From Ctenosaura bakeri (taxonomy: Eukaryota > Chordata > Lepidosauria > Squamata > Iguanidae), in the NCBI GenBank assembly GCA_948474755.1, contig CAOLHI010002141.1, forward strand, positions 219,982-283,981: DNA of 64,000 nt, read 5' to 3'. Under the pieces are notes generated by a model. It was not told the origin of the DNA, ran no database searches, and saw only the letters and a list, made by a program, of their open reading frames with translations. Below, one piece after another: positions 54,701 to 64,000 of this stretch. Position 1 is the stretch's first letter, and each line of letters starts with the position of its first letter. The position numbers were made by a program, and so were the translations under genes.

Positions 54701-55305
54701 AATAATTTATTTCAGTTACATCAAAGGCCTGTCTCAATCAAAAGGCTTGACAGTGATAAAAGTGCAGAGATGGGACCAGCTGGGCCTCTCATGGTAAGGT
54801 TTCTGGAGTGAAAATTGGAGAAGACCTCTGAATGTATTTACTGTGCAGTAGACAGAATTTCAACAGGTGTTGCTTGTTACCTGGCTGCGTGACCTGCTGA
54901 AATTCCTTCTTGTAAATAACCATTAAAGGCACAATTTTTGCAGGAATTCTGGGCCTCTGGGAGCTGCCACTGAGAAGGTTCTATCCCATCTCCTTACCCA
55001 AAACATCTGTGATGTTGACAGGGCAGGAAAATGTAAAGTTTCCAACTTTGAAATAGAACCAGTGAGCTGGCTAGAAATACAGAAGCTTCTGATAGTGATA
55101 TTTGATTGGAAAGCCAGCAATGTGAGCCAACTGCTTGCCCACCCTTGATAAGATGCCAGCAAGGCTGAAGCCTCGGGGCCAGTAAAATGTTGGTGACTCC
55201 AGCTAATTCCAATCACATTTCACTGAGTTGAACCAACCACCAAAAGCTTTGAAGAGCTAGAAAGCTTCTTAAAAACAGGGGAGAGCAGTTTTCACCCCCC
55301 CCCCG
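54701..55305. other. Intergenic stretch, nothing recognised
   Basis: Short minus-strand frames at 54923-55216 carry no recognisable domain. No repeat family was identified. Confidence 0.45.
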
Positions 55306-55388
55306 AGTATGTCAGATTACAATTCCCAGCATTCCTCATCATTGGCTGGCTGTTGGGAGCTGCAATTTAACAACATCCAGAGGGTGAT
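55306..55388. mobile_element. Short inverted-repeat element (TACAACTCCC type)
   Basis: AGATTACAATTCCCAGCATT at the left and GCTGTTGGGAGCTGCAATTT, AACAACATCCAGAGG at the right pair as arms. It is the same family as 2989-3073. Confidence 0.65.
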
Positions 55389-55710
55389 CCTTTGTCTATC
55401 CCTGCTTACAGAGAGGTAGAAGCTGGGGATGAAGGTGTCTGTTTAGGTCTGAGGAAAGATTAAAACAGGAATGTATACCCCAGGGGCTTCTGAAGTAATT
55501 TAAGACTTACTCTGGTTCCTGAGCTGAGGTGTGATGATTTCAGCTTTTATTAGCTTTGCAAGGAGGGTGCTTCATTCCCCCAACCGCAGATGTGGAGGAA
55601 ATATTAAAACCTGTGCTCAGAAAACTAATGGAAACGATGCCTCCCTCCCCATCTCAATGCTGTTAGCACTTCTTTGTCAACTAAGGGTCTGTCTCACTCT
55701 TTGTCTGCTT

Positions 55711-55860
55711 TGGTGATTACAATTTGGTGATTACTTCTAATATATTTTTGCCTTGGGAGATATGGCTGCTACAATATTGTTTCCTAACACACGTGATGCT
55801 GAGAGGACAGAAAGGATTTTCACAGTGGCCGTGATACCGACAGACATAATTTTATTTCTT
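55711..55860 (+). repeat. 150-bp direct duplication, copy 2
   Basis: It matches 52450-52599 with two mismatches and lies 3261 bp downstream in the same orientation. The flanks differ immediately outside both ends. Confidence 0.92.
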
Positions 55861-56069
55861 ATAATTCACTAGGAATTCCACTGCATGATCAACAGGAGGA
55901 GCGGTCGCAGCATGAAGCCACCATAACAGGACTTTGGTGTCATGCCCCCATTCCAGGACTCAGACTGGATCCTTCCCAACAGCCACGACATAAAGACATG
56001 AAAGGGACAATACTTTCTGCAGCCGGTATAGGTGGAGTGTTTATATAGTAAGGACGCAGTGGCTGGATA

Positions 56070-56762
56070 GCAGTATGTGTGAAAGGGATCTAGGAGTCTT
56101 CATAGACCACAAGCTGAACATGAGTCAGCAGTGTGATGCGGCAGCCAAGAAAGCCAATGCAATTCTCGGCTGCATCAATAGGAGTCTGGTGTCTAGATCG
56201 AGGGAGGTACTGGTACCACTCTACTCTGCTTTGGTTAGACCCCATCTTGAATACTGTGTCCAGTTCTGGGCACCCCAATTCAAGAAGGACATGGTCAAGC
56301 TGGAGCAAGTCCAGAGGAGGGCGACCAAAATGGTGGGGGGCCTGGAAGCCATGAAGCCCTATGAGGATAGACTTAGAGAGCTGGGTATGTTTAGTCTGCA
56401 GAAGAGAAGGTTAAGAGGGGACAGGATAGCCATGTTTAAATATTTGAAGGGATGCCATGTAGAGGAAGGAGAGGGCTTATTTTCTGCTGCTCCAGAGACC
56501 AGGACAAGGAGCAATGGATTCAAGCTGCAGGAAAGGAGATTCCACCTGAACCTCAGGAAGAACTTCCTGACGGTCAGGGCTGTCCAGCAGTGGAATCTGC
56601 TGCCTCCATGGAGTGTAGTGGAGTCTCCTTCCTTGGAAGTTTTTAAGCGGAGGCTGGATGGCCATCTGTCGGGAGTGCTTTGAGGGTGTTCCTGCATGGC
56701 AGGGGGTTGGACTGGATGGCCCCTGTGGTCTCTTCCAACTCTACATTTCTATGATTCTATGA
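56070..56762 (+). mobile_element. CR1 LINE 3' end, longest copy
   Basis: An open frame to 56683 encodes the CR1 reverse-transcriptase C-terminus: [79 protein letters not shown]. The 3' UTR (GGATGGCCCCTGTGGTCTCT) and the CTATGATTCTATGA terminus follow. The intact 3' third suggests a recent insertion, but it is 5'-truncated and cannot mobilise itself. Confidence 0.95.
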
Positions 56763-57102
56763 CGCATCAATTAGGCAAACAGCTGGGTAAGGCTGTCAGC
56801 CTATATAAACAGGGAAAGGGATGGGAAGAAGCCATTACAGACGACTGATCTTCTTGGTGGAAGAAACACGTGTCATGTTTGGACCTCATGCTCATGTTCC
56901 TGGAAACTTTTACCTTGTGTACAGACTTTGCTGCTGGCCTGTCGCTCTGAATTTACTACGGACTCGGACTGCGGAAACAATGACCGGTAACTGGCTAACA
57001 AACTATTATAAACTTTGCTCGTGGTTGCTGATAAAAAGATTCTAATTAGGGAGCTGGAAACCTTGGCTGGCTGCTGGCACTGGACATTCACTTGTTGAAT
57101 TT

Positions 57103-57170
57103 TTTACTGTCACATTGGTTTTACTGTCACATTGGTTTTACTGCCACATTGGTGTTTACTGTCACATTGC
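57103..57170. repeat. 17-bp tandem repeat, four units
   Basis: TTTACTGTCACATTGGT recurs four times with small changes (GCCACATTGG, GTTTACTG). Confidence 0.85.
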
Positions 57171-57403
57171 TTTATCTATTAGGCACTTTAGGCACAGAGC
57201 CTAGGGCCTATGAAATTTTTAGGGTCTATGAAAACAGGATGTTAGGACCTACAAAAACATCCCTAGAGGTACTTGGAGGTGGGCAGTTAAATACAAGAAT
57301 GCCTTGGGTTGACAAAAACCTTAGTGCTGCCCTCCTTTTGGGTGTTTTTTATTTAATGTGTTTAATATAAGGGCTTGCATCCTGTTAGTGACTTAACACA
57401 AGT

Positions 57404-58002
57404 TTAAGGCCCTTTTTGCACGGGCTTTCTGTCGCGCGACAGCCCCGTGAGCCTTGCGGGAGTGGGAGCGTCGCTCTGCACGACGCACTCCCACTTCCGC
57501 CGCTCTCATGGGGCTGACGCTGCGTGAGTGCGTATTTTTTGATTTTCGCCTCAAAGCGAAAATCACCCGCGCTCGTGCAGTGCTCCCGGCGCCCACACAC
57601 ACTTACCTCCTGTGCGGAGCGTCGGGGAGGCGGCTGGGTCATGCTTCCTTCCCTCCGCCCCTGCGGAAGGAAGGGGCGGGCGGGCAGCTAGCGTGATGGA
57701 CGCGACATCTCCTGCTTTGCGTGTGCGCGGGGGGGACGGACACGACACCTCCTGCTTCGCGTGCAGGGGGGACAGACGCGACAGCCTCCTGCTTGGCGGG
57801 GGAGGGACAGACGTGACAGCCTCCTGCTTGGCGGGGGGGTGGACGCGCAAGCCGCCGCCGCCTCCGGGAGGCTGCCGCTTCCCCGCTCGTTCCTTCGCCT
57901 GCGGAAGGAAGGAGGGGGAAACGGCAGCCTCCCAGAGAAGGCTTCTTGCGCGAGCCGCCCTCCCCCGCTTGCGCTAGAAGCCTTAATGCGAAAAGGGCCT
58001 AA
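57404..58002. mobile_element. CpG-rich inverted-repeat DNA element
   Basis: The ends AAGGCCCTTTTTGCACGGGC and (reverse complement of the right end) TTAGGCCCTTTTCGCATTAA form terminal inverted repeats. The interior is strongly CpG-rich (GTCGCGCGACAG, GGGCGGGCGGGC). It holds about four degenerate units of 35 bp around GACACGACACCTCCTGCTTC (57695-57840) and inverted GCGGAAGGAAGG blocks. The reading frames here are GC artefacts. It resembles a CpG island, but no promoter or exon is evident. Confidence 0.65.
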
Positions 58003-58400
58003 GCTTCCCTGTAGAAATGGTGGCACAGTTTTATGTCATGCAGATACCAATATGGATTTGAGGGCTGCGGAAGCCTCCTTCGTACAAGATTCATTTGGCC
58101 CATAAGAACATTTGCTTGGAAGGAAGGAAAAAAAAGTTTACTTTGAGTTCCTGTAATTTGGGAGAAGAGCATCCTTCTTTCTTTTGCTTGAAAGAAATAA
58201 GCCTGAAATTCTTACAGAGGTTCTTGTATTAAGAAAAAGTGCCTGCCAGGATGTCTAGGAAAGTGATGGATGTCTAGGAAAGTGAAGAATGGATGACAAC
58301 TTTTCCAATTTGGGATGGATGAATCTTTTGCTTGCTATTGGCATTATAACCCAGTGCAAGACTCGGACTGCTTGTTTAACTGTAAGAAAAATAAAATAAT

Positions 58401-58617
58401 ATAGCAATAGCATTTATTTCTATACCGCTTATCAACTGAGTGTTATCTAAGCGGTTTACAATGTATTTTAGCTAATTGGCCCCAACAAGCTGGGTACTCA
58501 TTTTACCGACCTGCGGAAGGATGGAAGGCTGAGTCAACCTTGGAGCCCAGCAGGATCGAACTCACAACCTTGTGGTTGCAGTACTAGCATTTAACCACTG
58601 TGCCACCAGGGCTCCAT
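58401..58617 (-). mobile_element. GAGCC-head SINE, short-tail form
   Basis: ATAGCAATAGCATTTATTTC, CTAAGCGGTTTACAATGTAT and GGGTACTCATTTTACCGACC to GTGCCACCAGGGCTCC; the same form as 33690-33907, inverted. Confidence 0.85.
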
Positions 58618-59977
58618 TTAGTTTAGATTTAGTTGAGAGAGATGGTGCCATTGATCTTTCCTACCACATCTCCTTTTTCACTGTCATGTTTTAAAATTCC
58701 GTTTTACTTTTTCTGACTTTCCCATCATTCTGCCATTCTGTTGGATGGTGAATCCCCTCTGGAGTTTAGTCCAAACTACAAAGGAGCTATTCAAGGTGCC
58801 AAACCCTAGCCCCTAAATGGGTTCACCATCTTGGACCACTCCTTCACGGTTCACCATGAAACCCAGAGTGAATTTACCATCACACGTTATCCTAAGAGGT
58901 GGGGGACATTGGGGTCCCCCCGCAATGCCAGCATCTCCATAGAATTTGGGGAAATATAGCTCAAAGAAAGCCTGTGAAAGGAAGGTAAGAGCAAGATCTT
59001 TTCACCAAACTGCGGAGAAGGCTCCAGTTAAAGCTAAACAAAGTATTTTATATGAATTGACAAACATAAGAAATTGGACACTCTTAAGAACCATACACAG
59101 CTCTAAGGTATACTTGTAATATAATTGATTTAATTCATATTTTGATATGCATTTTATGTGTTTTTACTGGAACCATTTTATTGGAAGCCCCTTTTGTCTC
59201 TTTTATCGTTTTACAAGACAGTTTATTAAAATGTAGCCAACACCATTCTTCTCCCAAGTTATTCTCCATCTCCAATTGCAGATTCATTGCTTCGGGATCA
59301 AATGTTCATTTTACAGAAATGGCTGAATAATTCAGCGGTGGAAAAGGTTATGCAAAGCCCTTCAATTGCCAGAAGTCTGGTCTTGCTCCAGGGATCTCAC
59401 CTGCAAAATTACCTGAGCTACCCATGGTGATCCATTTAATTAAACCTCACAATCTGCTGCTCTTTCATGTTTGCCCCCAAACGACTTCCCCTTACTGGGT
59501 TTGTGGATAGGAGGAACGATGCACTCACTTCCCACTGAGCTGGTTTTACAGCATGGTGGTGCTCCAACCAGAAATGGAAGATGGTGGACCCAAAGGCATC
59601 GGCTTTATAGGACCAGATGCAACCTGATTGGCTCCCTGTGTGTCATGTGATCTTGGCTGAGTTGGTAACCACAGCGCCACCCTGTGGCCATCCACAGCGG
59701 TGGCACCGAAGTGCAGCAGGGAAAAAACAAAACAAATCCAGCCTTGCCTTGAAATAAGGGAACCATTGTCCTGGTTTTGAGACCCTTGATGACTCCATCT
59801 TTTCTGAAGGATGCCAAGTTCACCCATTTCAAGCAGGTGCCTGCCTCTCTGATGGTTAAACTGAATGCATTTGACTTAAAAAAAAACATTTTAAACCCTG
59901 TGTATCATTAGTATGGCATTTTAAATAGCATTTGATTGATTTTAATTGGTGCACATGATGCTACAAATGGAACTGAT
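58618..59977. other. Intergenic stretch, nothing recognised
   Basis: The sequence has no recognised gene, RNA or named repeat. The short minus-strand frames at 59546-59889 have no domain. Confidence 0.5.
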
Positions 59978-59978
59978 T

Positions 59979-60500
59979 TCATAGAATCATAGAATCGTAG
60001 AAATGTAGGGTTGGAAGAGACCCCAGGGGCCATCCAGTCCAACCCCCTGCCATGCAGGAACACCCTCAAAGCACTCCCTTGGACAGATGGCCATCCAGCC
60101 TCTGCTTGAAAACCTCCAAGGAAGGAGACTCCACCACACTCCATGGAGGCAGCAGATTCCACTGCCGGACAGCCCTGACCGTCAGGAAGTTCTTCCTGAG
60201 GTTCAGGTGGAATCTCCTTTCCTGCAGCTTGACTCCATTGCTCCTTGTCCTGGTCTCTGGAGCAGCAGAAAACAAGCCCTCTCCTTCCTCTACATGGCAT
60301 CCCTTCAAATACTTAAACATGGCTATCCTGTCCCCTCTTAACCTTCTCTTCTGCAGACTAAACATCGCCAGCTCTCTAAGTCTATCCTCATAGGGCTTCA
60401 TGGCTTCCAGGCCTCTCACCATTTTGGTCGCCCTCCTCTGGACTTGCTCCAGCTAGTCAATATCGCTCTTGAATTGGGGTGCCCAGAACTGGACATAGAT
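59979..60500 (-). mobile_element. CR1 LINE 3' end
   Basis: TTCATAGAATCATAGAATCG, GGGTTGGAAGAGACCCCAGG at the 3' end. The minus frame keeps [20 protein letters not shown] and [20 protein letters not shown]. It differs from the 56.07-kb copy by few changes and a small insertion (GGACAGATGG region). Confidence 0.92.
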
Positions 60501-60634
60501 TTAATCTGTTTTTAAAATATTTTTAGGTATTTTTATTGGAACCTTTGAAATCATATTGGAAGTCAGTCTGCATCACTGTGTGTGTGTGTGTGTTTTAAAA
60601 AGCCACCCCTAGGCCTAAAGTGACATGGTCTCCC

Positions 60635-60880
60635 ATGGAAAAATAACTCCCTATCCAGATCTCACCTGGAGTAATGTGTCTAGTTCTGGGTGCCACAGTT
60701 CAGGAAGGATATTGACAAGCTGGAATGTGCCTGAGGAAGGTGGCCAAAGTGGTAAAAGATCTGGAAACCATAACTTGTGGCTTATAAAGTTGAGTATGTC
60801 TAGAGCCTTGAGAAGAAAAGATTAGGTTAAAGCTGGCATGATAGCTATGTTTAAATATTGAAAAGGATGTTCTATTCAAG
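60635..60880 (+). mobile_element. Old CR1 LINE fragment
   Basis: TGTGTCTAGTTCTGGGTGCC, GACAAGCTGGAATGTGCC and GATAGCTATGTTTAAATATT are diverged versions of the CR1 coding region. Confidence 0.75.
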
Positions 60881-60899
60881 ATGAAGCAACCAAGGATGT

Positions 60900-61430
60900 C
60901 CTATTGCACATTTGTCAAACACAGGGTGCGCAGGCCGAATCTGGCCTGCCAGGCCATTTCATGTGGCCCTTGCACCTCTCACGCAGCTGTGGCGCTCCCC
61001 CTGCCTGGTGAGACCGATCCCCACATGGCAGACCCCCAGCTGCCAGTATTCTGAAGAGGGTCCCAGCAGGCAGCACTTGCAATCTACTTCTACTTCTGAC
61101 TGCTCCTCTGGCCAATTCTTGCCTTCACATAGCTTGTGAGAGCTGGACAGAGGAGCAGTCAGAAGTAGAGGTAGATGACGAGTGCTGGCAGCTGGGCCCC
61201 TCTTCAGAATACCGGCAGTTGGGGGCCCGCAATGTGGGGGTTGAGCTCACCAGGTACAGTGAAGGGCAGGGGGGCAGAAAGAGGCACAGGGGAGGGGGGA
61301 GAAGAAAGAGCACAGAGAGGGTTTGGAGCAGAAAGAAGCACAGAGAGGGTCTGGGGAGCAGAAAGTGGCACACTTTGGATATACTGACCAATTCTATGTC
61401 ACTTTACGGAGGTATAGGGACCATAAACTG
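60900..61430. repeat. Inverted repeat with arms of about 90 bp plus purine-rich tract
   Basis: TTCTGAAGAGGGTCCCAGCA, TACTTCTGACTGCTCCTCTG (61050-61115) pairs with CAGAGGAGCAGTCAGAAGTA, GGGCCCCTCTTCAGAATACC (61148-61215). A GA-rich stretch with direct copies of AGAAAGAAGCACAGAGAGGG follows (61275-61365). The layout suggests a foldback element. Confidence 0.6.
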
Positions 61431-61644
61431 TGATTAAATAGCCCAAAATGTCCAAGAAAAGAAAAGTTGATTCAGAGGGAAGGCAATGTAAAAACCAGTA
61501 ATAATCGAATGCAAAGGCAATTATTTAATATGATAAAAGAGTAGATACATTTATACAGTCTACAGCCAGCCCTTTGAGGGCAACCATAATGCTGATGAGG
61601 CCCAAGATGAAATTGAGCCTGACACCCTTGTCCCATTGAAAATG

Positions 61645-61923
61645 TTTTCTGCTGCTCCGGCGACTAGGACACAGAGCAATGGATTCAAGTTACAGGGAAA
61701 GAGGTTCCACCTAAACATTCGAAAGAACTTCCTGATGGCAAGAACAGTTTGACAGTGGAATAGACGGCTGCCTGGGAGTGTGGTGGGGTCTCCTTTTTGG
61801 AGGTGTTTAAACAGAGGCTGGATGGCCATCTGTTAGGAGAACTTTGGTTGTGTCCTCCTGCATGGCAGACCACGGTTGGACAAGATGGCCCCGTGGTCTC
61901 TTCCAACTCTGTGATTCTATGTC
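61645..61923 (+). mobile_element. Old CR1 LINE 3' end
   Basis: ATGTTTTCTGCTGCTCCGGC, GTTCCACCTAAACATTCGAA, AGGCTGGATGGCCATCTGTT and the terminus CTTCCAACTCTGTGATTCTA; more diverged than the 56-kb and 60-kb copies. Confidence 0.85.
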
Positions 61924-62474
61924 TCCTAGAAGACATTTGATAACAAAAATATTTTTTTTTGAAAACTGTTTCAATATTTTTTTACCCCTTTGGGGTTCTG
62001 AGGGCCAGAAAAATGAGGATCAAATATAGCCTATGGGATGCACTTTGCCCACTCTTGTTTACCATTGTTATTTCTTTAGAGAAAGGCCTTGCAAAATCTC
62101 TTTAGGCTGTGTGCGAGAGTCTATTTCTCTCACTCTCTTAAATTCCAGCTGTCAAAACGAGCAGGAGAATCCAAAATTACATCAGGCCGCCCCAGATATA
62201 CGGCTTATAAGCCCATGATCGATGGAGGTGCGGGAAGGCTTCACCCGTCTTGGTGGGTTATCAGATAAGGCTGAAGCAATTTTTGCCCGAGGGCTTTTGT
62301 GGCTTGGCTTTCTCTTCGGGTTTTCCGCTTGTTCGGTTATACAGAAGGGCCTCGGCAGCAATTTGCTTCACTTGCTCTGGATTTCGTCTCACAGTCCCTG
62401 GCATTGTCAGGAAGAAAAAAACAATTGTCAGTGAGAGGCACCAGCTTGCTTGAGATCTGCATTCTAAGAATTCT
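61924..62474. other. Intergenic stretch, nothing recognised
   Basis: I see no gene or named repeat. Short overlapping plus-strand frames at 62222-62502 have no recognisable domain. Confidence 0.5.
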
Positions 62475-62834
62475 AGGCCATTTCCACACTGGACTGTTAT
62501 AGTGCTATTATTCTACTTTCAACATCCTGTGGAATCCTGGGGTTTGCAGTTTTGGGGGGGGGGCGGCCTTGCAAACCCCAGTCTCTTGCAAACTCAGAGT
62601 CTCTTGCAGTCTCTTGCAAACTCAGAGTTCATTGATTCAGGCCATTTCCACACTAGACCGTTATAGCGCTATGATTCCACTTTCAACACCCTATGGAATC
62701 CTGGGGTTTGCAGTTTAGGGAGGGGCCTCCAAAGGCCATCCTCAAAGGCCCCTCCCAAAACTGCAAACCCCAGGATTCCAGAGGATGTTGAAAGTGGAAT
62801 AATAGCACTATAACAGTCCAGTGTGGAAATGGCC
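62475..62834. mobile_element. MITE family: orphan left arm followed by a full copy
   Basis: An orphan left arm at 62475-62572 (GGCCATTTCCACACTGGACT to GGGGTTTGCAGTTTTGGGG) is followed by three CAGTCTCTTGCAAACTC-type repeats. A full element then spans 62640-62834, with arms GGCCATTTCCACACTAGACC and AGTCCAGTGTGGAAATGGCC. Confidence 0.8.
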
Positions 62835-63259
62835 CTAGACTTCTCACCCAACAGAAAGTTTTCTTCTTCCTTGGCTTGGCTTCGTCCTTTTCCACTCACT
62901 GCTCCACCTTCTTGGAATTGCCTCTCTGAACATTTGTGGACCTTGTTATTTTTAAACTTCAATTAAAAACCTCCTTGTTTTCAAAAGCTTTTGAAATTCT
63001 AGCTTATTCTTGTTTTACAATCTTGTATAATTTGATTACTTCTCTCTCTCCTTTGTATTTTGTCTTGATAATTTGGATTACATTTGTATGATATAGCTTT
63101 ATCATTCTTTCCTTCCATCTGTGTTTGTGTGTACGCACATATATTTCAGATTGCATACCTTTGGCAGGACTCACTGTTTGGTTGTTTTACTTGTAAAGTT
63201 GTTACTCCACTGGAAAAACCCTATCCTGGGGTCTACAATTTTGATATTAAATAAGATTC

Positions 63260-64000
63260 AATGTGCCTGAGAGGTCACCTGGATGGGCACGTAGACAGCA
63301 ATGGTCAAACAATCAAAAGCCAGGTCAGGCTAGTAAAATCCCCAGTCACGTAGCCCTGGGAAACCCCAAGCTGTGCAAACCCACAGTAAACAAAGGGTCC
63401 TCAGCCCCTGAGAAGCCGACTTGAGGAGATTAGCATCTTTGCCCCAAGTTGAGCAAATATCCTATCAGGTGAGGATTATTTGCATGAAGTCACACCGCAA
63501 CACAATGCAGTTAAAAATCTTGAGACTTGGGCAACACCTTGTAATCTCATCACGCAAAAGAAGTTACCAGTATGGAGCTTCTTTTCCGTTGCAACACCCA
63601 TTGTTCTCCCTGGGAAAGGATTAGCCCTCCAGGTACTTTTCCCCCTACGAATAGTCCCATTTTTTGAGTGGTTCTTTGGATCACTCCTGGTCATCCCAGC
63701 AGACCATTGGTCCGTCCGTTGAGTAATCCCTTCAGTCCTCTCTGTGCTGAACCCCACTTCTCCGCTGTCTTCCCAGACCCAGGACTTCAGGAAAAGGTGC
63801 AGTATTAGCCCAGCTACAACCCCTTCAATATTCCTCTATCCAGTTTCCTCTCTTTTACTTCATAATAGGTCTTGAGTGAGAGTGGGAATGATTGCGTTGG
63901 TGCGTGAGACGTTCATTCAATAAAATCATTTATTGGACATTCTTGTTTGGTTTTTGGCTTGGCCTGACCCCGTAAAAACTGGGTAAAAAGACCCCACTAG
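63260..64000 (+). mobile_element. Probable LTR-like segment at the window edge
   Basis: An AATAAA (63919-63924) is followed by TTTATTGGACATTCTTG, TTGGCTTGGCCTGACCCCGT, AAAAACTGGGTAAAAAGACC near the window end, matching the minus-strand segment near 32770-32860. The upstream boundary is unknown and no protein-coding frame is present in view. Confidence 0.35.

Noticed and set aside
52450..55860. The 150-bp direct duplication as paired LTRs of a retroelement
   Set aside because: No gag/pol frame, primer-binding site or polypurine tract was seen between the copies, so I list it only as a duplication.
56075..56683. 202-codon frame as a host gene
   Set aside because: It is the C-terminal part of CR1 reverse transcriptase followed by the CR1 3' end.
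57385..58105. Overlapping open frames of 80-121 codons at 57.4-58.1 kb as a new gene with CpG island
   Set aside because: They fall inside an inverted-repeat element with an internal minisatellite and encode low-complexity Arg/Pro/Gly sequence on both strands.

Overview
The window is vertebrate nuclear DNA, most likely from a squamate reptile and perhaps an iguanian lizard. The evidence is short exons in long introns with GT/AG splice sites, two CpG-island promoters, and an interspersed-repeat mix typical of lizards: CR1 LINE 3' ends, RTE-BovB fragments, tRNA- and 5S-rRNA-derived SINEs, and hAT-like inverted-repeat elements. It is not prokaryotic, so operons, ribosome binding sites and CRISPR do not apply. 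The exact species cannot be read from the sequence.

Two conserved genes lie head to head. NKTR (minus strand) starts in a CpG island near 25.5-25.9 kb and runs left through seven coding exons (58, 75, 108, 45, 88, 30 and 146 nt). These encode the N-terminal cyclophilin domain; the long RS-rich C-terminal part lies beyond base 1. SEC22C (plus strand) starts in a second CpG island near 35.3-35.6 kb and is complete: six coding exons from 40266 to 46318 join in frame to 303 codons plus stop. Both genes were identified by reading exon translations against the known protein families, and all exon phases agree.

The 10 kb between the promoters (25.9-35.3 kb) is almost all repeats. Its main feature is a 1.9-kb tandem array of about 45 copies of a 42-bp unit. 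The unit is the inner part of one terminal arm of a short inverted-repeat (MITE-like) element, and the array still sits between that element's two ends. Other copies of the element are scattered through the window. This interval also holds a BovB 3' end, CR1 ends, three SINEs and an LTR-like segment.

From 46.3 kb to 64 kb I find no further gene. The stretch holds the SEC22C 3' untranslated region or flank, CR1, SINE and pogo-like copies, a 150-bp near-identical direct duplication 3.26 kb apart, and a CpG-rich inverted-repeat element of about 0.6 kb (57.4-58.0 kb) that imitates a promoter island.

I did not find a previously undescribed protein system. The most unusual signals are repeat biology: a satellite born from a transposon arm, with a trimeric higher-order pattern; several SINE families sharing a BovB-type tail; and structural forms of one SINE family that appear related by internal deletion.
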